From an uncultured Alphaproteobacteria bacterium (lineage in GTDB: Bacteria; Pseudomonadota; Alphaproteobacteria; UBA7985; CAJQQZ01): 8,314 nt of DNA. Made by a program: the position numbers and the translations under genes. How positions within the stretch are numbered: position 1 is the first letter of the stretch; every line of letters starts with the position of its first letter. The notes under the pieces were generated by a model. It saw only the letters and a list, made by a program, of their open reading frames with translations, did not search any database and was not told the DNA's origin. Positions 6,480-8,314 of this stretch are shown in pieces. Location of the stretch: contig CAJQQJ010000223.1 in NCBI GenBank assembly GCA_905480445.1, positions 1 to 8,314 on the forward strand, read 5' to 3'.

Positions 6480-7826
6480 TTAAGCGCCAGGGTTACATGT
6501 ACCCAAGTCTCCGCCCGCAAACATTGGGTGGTCAACTGCGTATTCGACTTGTGCACGCGGTGTCACTTCGACAACCTCGAGAACGTCGAATTCTGACGTT
6601 GGGTTTTCTTTACCCTTCACAACCAGAACGTCTTTAAAGCACTGGTGATCTTCGGCGCGATATTCTGTTTCGCCGTTACCGAGACCATCAAACTTAAAGC
6701 CTTCTAGTGCTTCTGCAACACCACAAGGATTGAATGTGCCAGCACGCTCACAAGCATCAGCATAAAGCAGTGTCTGACAGTAAACAGTGTGTGCAGCCTG
6801 TGACGGTGGGAAACCATAAGCTTCACCGAAGGACTTAACAAAAGCTTTTGAACCTGCGTCAGGTAGTGACCAGTGCCAGTTAGTGGAACCGAAAATACCC
6901 TTAACGTTTTCGCCAGCACCGCGAGCCATCAAACGAGAGTAAAGTGGAACAACGATTTCGAAGTTCTTGTTGTTTACCATCTTGTCACGAAGACCGAACT
7001 GAACAGCTGAAGTCAAAGAGTTGATCATGTTACCGCCGTAGTGGTTCAGAACCAAAACGTCTGCATCAGAGTTCAACACTGGAGCAACGTAAGACGAGAA
7101 GTCTGTTGTCGCCAATGGTGTCAAAACGTTGTTAACAGTTGTCCAACCTTTGCCTTCTGTTGCCTTAGCGATGGACTCTTGCTGTGTCCAGCCCCAAGTA
7201 TAGTCAGCTGTAAGGTGGTATGCACGACGGTCAGAGCCATACATTTTCTCAAGCACAGGAGCCAAAGCAGCACCTGACATATAACCGTTAAAGAAGTGAC
7301 GGAAGCCATTAGCTTTCTTATCTTTACCAGTTGTGTCGTTTGAGTGTGTCAGACCAGCCATGAAGATGATACCAGCTTCCTGACAAAGGCCCTGTACAGC
7401 GATAGCCACACCAGAGGAAGAACCACCGGTAACCATGACAACGCCATCTTTTTCGATCATTGACTTAGCAGAAGCGCGAGCGGCATCTGATTTAGTCTGT
7501 GTATCGCCTGTTACATACTCAACCTTCTTGCCAAGGATACCGTTACCCTTAAGAGCTTTAGAAGAGAAAGTATTCATCATGCCGCCGTCGCCGCCACCGT
7601 TTAGGTGTTCGACAGCAAGCTTGTAAGCACGCAGTTCGTCAGCACCCTCATCGGCGTAAGGGCCGGTTTGAGGAACGTTGAAACCAAGAGTTACTGAGCT
7701 ACCTGTTGGCTCATTCATGTAAGCCGCAGCTGCTGGACGGGTAAGTACTGTAGGCATCGCAACGCCTGCACCCAGTACAATACCAGACTTTAGCACACCG
7801 CGACGAGTTGCTTTTATTTCTGACAT
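6480..7826 (-). CDS. Tat-exported periplasmic solute-binding protein of the LIV/HAAT type (Peripla_BP_6-like), 448 aa
   Basis: The receptor that delivers substrate to LivHMGF. The N-terminus has a twin-arginine signal, TRRGVLKSG (7-15), a hydrophobic segment to about residue 29, and a likely cleavage site after the Ala run at 32-35. The mature protein opens with VTLGFNVPQTGPYADEG (45-61), the characteristic first strand and ligand loop of type-I binding proteins. GGSSSGVAIAVQ (134-145) and the GIIFMAGLTHSND region (152-164) are further conserved parts of that fold. Six Cys (148, 350, 359, 368, 396, 444) lie in the mature part and could form disulfides. The start has GGGAG about eight bases upstream. 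The C-terminus CNPGA lies at 444-448. The substrate is unknown: the family binds amino acids, urea, amides and organic or aromatic acids; the acs and regulator neighbours favour a carboxylate. It is the first gene of the transporter cluster. Confidence 0.92.
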   Translation of the reverse strand: MSEIKATRRGVLKSGIVLGAGVAMPTVLTRPAAAAYMNEPTGSSVTLGFNVPQTGPYADEGADELRAYKLAVEHLNGGGDGGMMNTFSSKALKGNGILGKKVEYVTGDTQTKSDAARASAKSMIEKDGVVMVTGGSSSGVAIAVQGLCQEAGIIFMAGLTHSNDTTGKDKKANGFRHFFNGYMSGAALAPVLEKMYGSDRRAYHLTADYTWGWTQQESIAKATEGKGWTTVNNVLTPLATTDFSSYVAPVLNSDADVLVLNHYGGNMINSLTSAVQFGLRDKMVNNKNFEIVVPLYSRLMARGAGENVKGIFGSTNWHWSLPDAGSKAFVKSFGEAYGFPPSQAAHTVYCQTLLYADACERAGTFNPCGVAEALEGFKFDGLGNGETEYRAEDHQCFKDVLVVKGKENPTSEFDVLEVVEVTPRAQVEYAVDHPMFAGGDLGTCNPGA

Positions 7827-7853
7827 TAAGTCACTCCCTAATATTCTGTTATG

Positions 7854-7875
7854 CTCTCTTTGGAGTTAAAGAGAG
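7854..7875 (-). other. 5'-leader hairpin of the binding-protein gene
   Basis: CTCTCTTT (7854-7861) and AAAGAGAG (7868-7875) form a perfect 8-bp stem with a six-base loop, ending 27 bases before the ATG and just upstream of the Shine-Dalgarno. It could protect the mRNA 5' end or, with the dyads at 7881-7892 and 7913-7927, form a structured leader. Confidence 0.5.
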
Positions 7876-7880
7876 AATTC

Positions 7881-7892
7881 TTTCCATGGAAA
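7881..7892. repeat. 12-bp perfect palindrome TTTCCATGGAAA
   Basis: A perfect 12-base dyad with no spacer, about 55 bases upstream of the binding-protein ATG. Being a short uninterrupted palindrome it suits a dimeric DNA-binding protein better than an RNA hairpin. No known regulator site is recognised. Confidence 0.45.
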
Positions 7893-7912
7893 TGGATGCG
7901 GCAATCTCTCCC

Positions 7913-7927
7913 TATCTTGAAAAGATA
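7913..7927. repeat. 15-base dyad TATCTT-GAA-AAGATA
   Basis: Six-base perfect arms around a three-base centre, in the leader or upstream region of the binding-protein gene. It may be an operator or a small hairpin; function unknown. Confidence 0.4.
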
Positions 7928-7955
7928 TCAACAAGACATTGCAAAATAAGAATAT

Positions 7956-8009
7956 ATTTGTAAATTTATCATGCTATCTGCGCACAATTATGTAATTTAA
8001 TTTACAAAT
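7956..8009. promoter_or_regulatory. Operator-like 11-bp inverted repeat (putative XRE/ScfR binding sites)
   Basis: ATTTGTAAATT (7956-7966) is repeated as its exact reverse complement AATTTACAAAT (7999-8009), 32 bases apart. Each arm contains TTTGTAAA/TTTACAAA, itself nearly palindromic and one base from TTTGCAAA. A third relative, ATTGCAAA, is at 7938-7945, about two helical turns left of the first arm. As I recall, TTTGCAAA-like cores are bound by the related actinobacterial regulators RamB and PrpR. Placement between divergent genes, beside the regulator's own gene, suggests autoregulation plus control of the transporter. Binding itself is inferred. Confidence 0.5.
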
Positions 8010-8044
8010 CAATGAACTAAGTCTTTGAAAAACAAGGAAACCAA

Positions 8045-8314
8045 ATGGCCAGCCCTTTAATTGGCTCCAAAATCAGAGAACAGCGCCAGGCTTTAAAAAT
8101 CAGACAAGGCGAGCTTGCCAAGAAAGCTGGTATATCTCCATCTTACCTAAATCTTATTGAACATAATAAGCGAACTATCGCTGGACGGCCGTTAACCTTA
8201 ATTGCTGAAGCGCTCAATCTGTCCCCATCTGATTTAACACAGACAATTGATGATTCCCTGTTGGACAGCCTCAAAACAGCGGCGATTCAATTCAGTGAAT
8301 CTCAAGCCGAAATT
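8045..8314 (+). CDS. XRE-family transcriptional regulator, probable short-chain fatty-acyl (RamB/ScfR-like) type, first 90 residues
   Basis: The frame is open from ATG 8045 to the window end; AAGGAA lies about six bases before the start. Residues 8-62 form a clear Cro/C1-type helix-turn-helix: IREQRQALKIRQGELAKKAG, then the recognition region ISPSYLNLIEHNKRTIAG (30-47) and LIAEALNLSPSDL (52-64). The combination SPSYLNLIEHNKR followed by Leu-rich LLDSLKTAA matches the N-terminus of RamB/PrpR-type proteins, long (~450-500 aa) regulators that continue with an ImmA/IrrE-like (DUF955) and a C-terminal ScfRs (DUF2083) domain sensing acyl-CoA status. Those domains lie beyond the window, so the subtype is inferred. 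It is divergent from the transporter and is its most likely regulator, together with acs. The alternative is a generic XRE repressor. Confidence 0.82.
   Translation, partial: MASPLIGSKIREQRQALKIRQGELAKKAGISPSYLNLIEHNKRTIAGRPLTLIAEALNLSPSDLTQTIDDSLLDSLKTAAIQFSESQAEI

Larger units (their letters stand above)
7827..8044. promoter_or_regulatory. Divergent promoter/operator region between the binding-protein gene and the XRE regulator
   Basis: This 218-base intergenic region is strongly AT-rich in its right half. For the binding-protein direction, TATATT (complement of 7951-7956) is a good -10 with no good -35, which would suit activator dependence. For the regulator, TTGCAA (7939-7944) and TAAATT (7961-7966) at 16-base spacing form a weak sigma-70-like pair. 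Both candidates overlap the operator-like repeats. The leader of the binding-protein gene would carry several hairpins. Promoter boxes are tentative; the role as a two-way control region is well supported by gene orientation. Confidence 0.7.

Noticed and set aside
7827..8044. Riboswitch in the divergent intergenic region
   Set aside because: The dyads are short and simple, and no conserved riboswitch core is recognisable.
1..8314. Mobile element, CRISPR array, phage or defence genes
   Set aside because: No transposase, integrase, tandem direct repeats with spacers, or defence motifs are seen; coding style looks uniform along the window.

Overview
The window looks like chromosomal DNA of a Gram-negative, probably marine alphaproteobacterium. 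The reasons are the acetyl-CoA synthetase sequence type, a branched-chain-amino-acid-type (LIV/HAAT) ABC importer with a Tat-exported binding protein, and a divergent XRE regulator of the RamB/ScfR type, a combination I associate with Rhodobacterales and Rhodospirillales-like genomes. G+C is moderate by eye. The genus cannot be fixed from the sequence. No mobile element, tRNA, rRNA or CRISPR array is visible, and no stretch longer than about 220 bases lacks a gene.

Layout. Everything left of about 7830 reads on the minus strand; only the regulator at the right edge reads on the plus strand. In transcription order the minus-strand genes are: a periplasmic solute-binding protein with a twin-arginine signal (7826 to 6480); the two membrane permeases livH-like (6365-5343) and livM-like (5338-4136); the two ATPases livG-like (4126-3371) and livF-like (3371-2628); acetyl-CoA synthetase acs (2445-502); and the start of an alpha/beta hydrolase (411 to beyond base 1). 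Gaps within livHMGF are +4, +9 and -1 bases, so these four are surely co-transcribed. Larger gaps that contain hairpins follow the binding-protein gene (114 bases), livF (182 bases) and acs (90 bases), and may set different expression levels within the cluster.

The 218-base divergent intergenic region (7827-8044) lies between the binding-protein gene and the first 90 codons of an XRE-family regulator (8045 to beyond 8314). It is AT-rich and holds an 11-bp perfect inverted repeat plus a nearby ATTGCAAA, all variants of a TTTGCAAA-like core. This makes it the best candidate operator in the window.

How the genes may work together (inference). The binding protein captures a small solute in the periplasm, LivHM with LivGF import it, and Acs activates a short-chain carboxylate to its acyl-CoA. 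The regulator family (HTH plus a short-chain fatty-acyl-sensing C-terminus, mostly outside the window) would link expression to acyl-CoA or acetate status. This suggests that the 'branched-chain amino acid' transporter is really a carboxylate or short-chain fatty-acid importer, or a transporter whose substrate is broken down to acetate. This is the most interesting hypothesis in the window and it is not proven by sequence alone.
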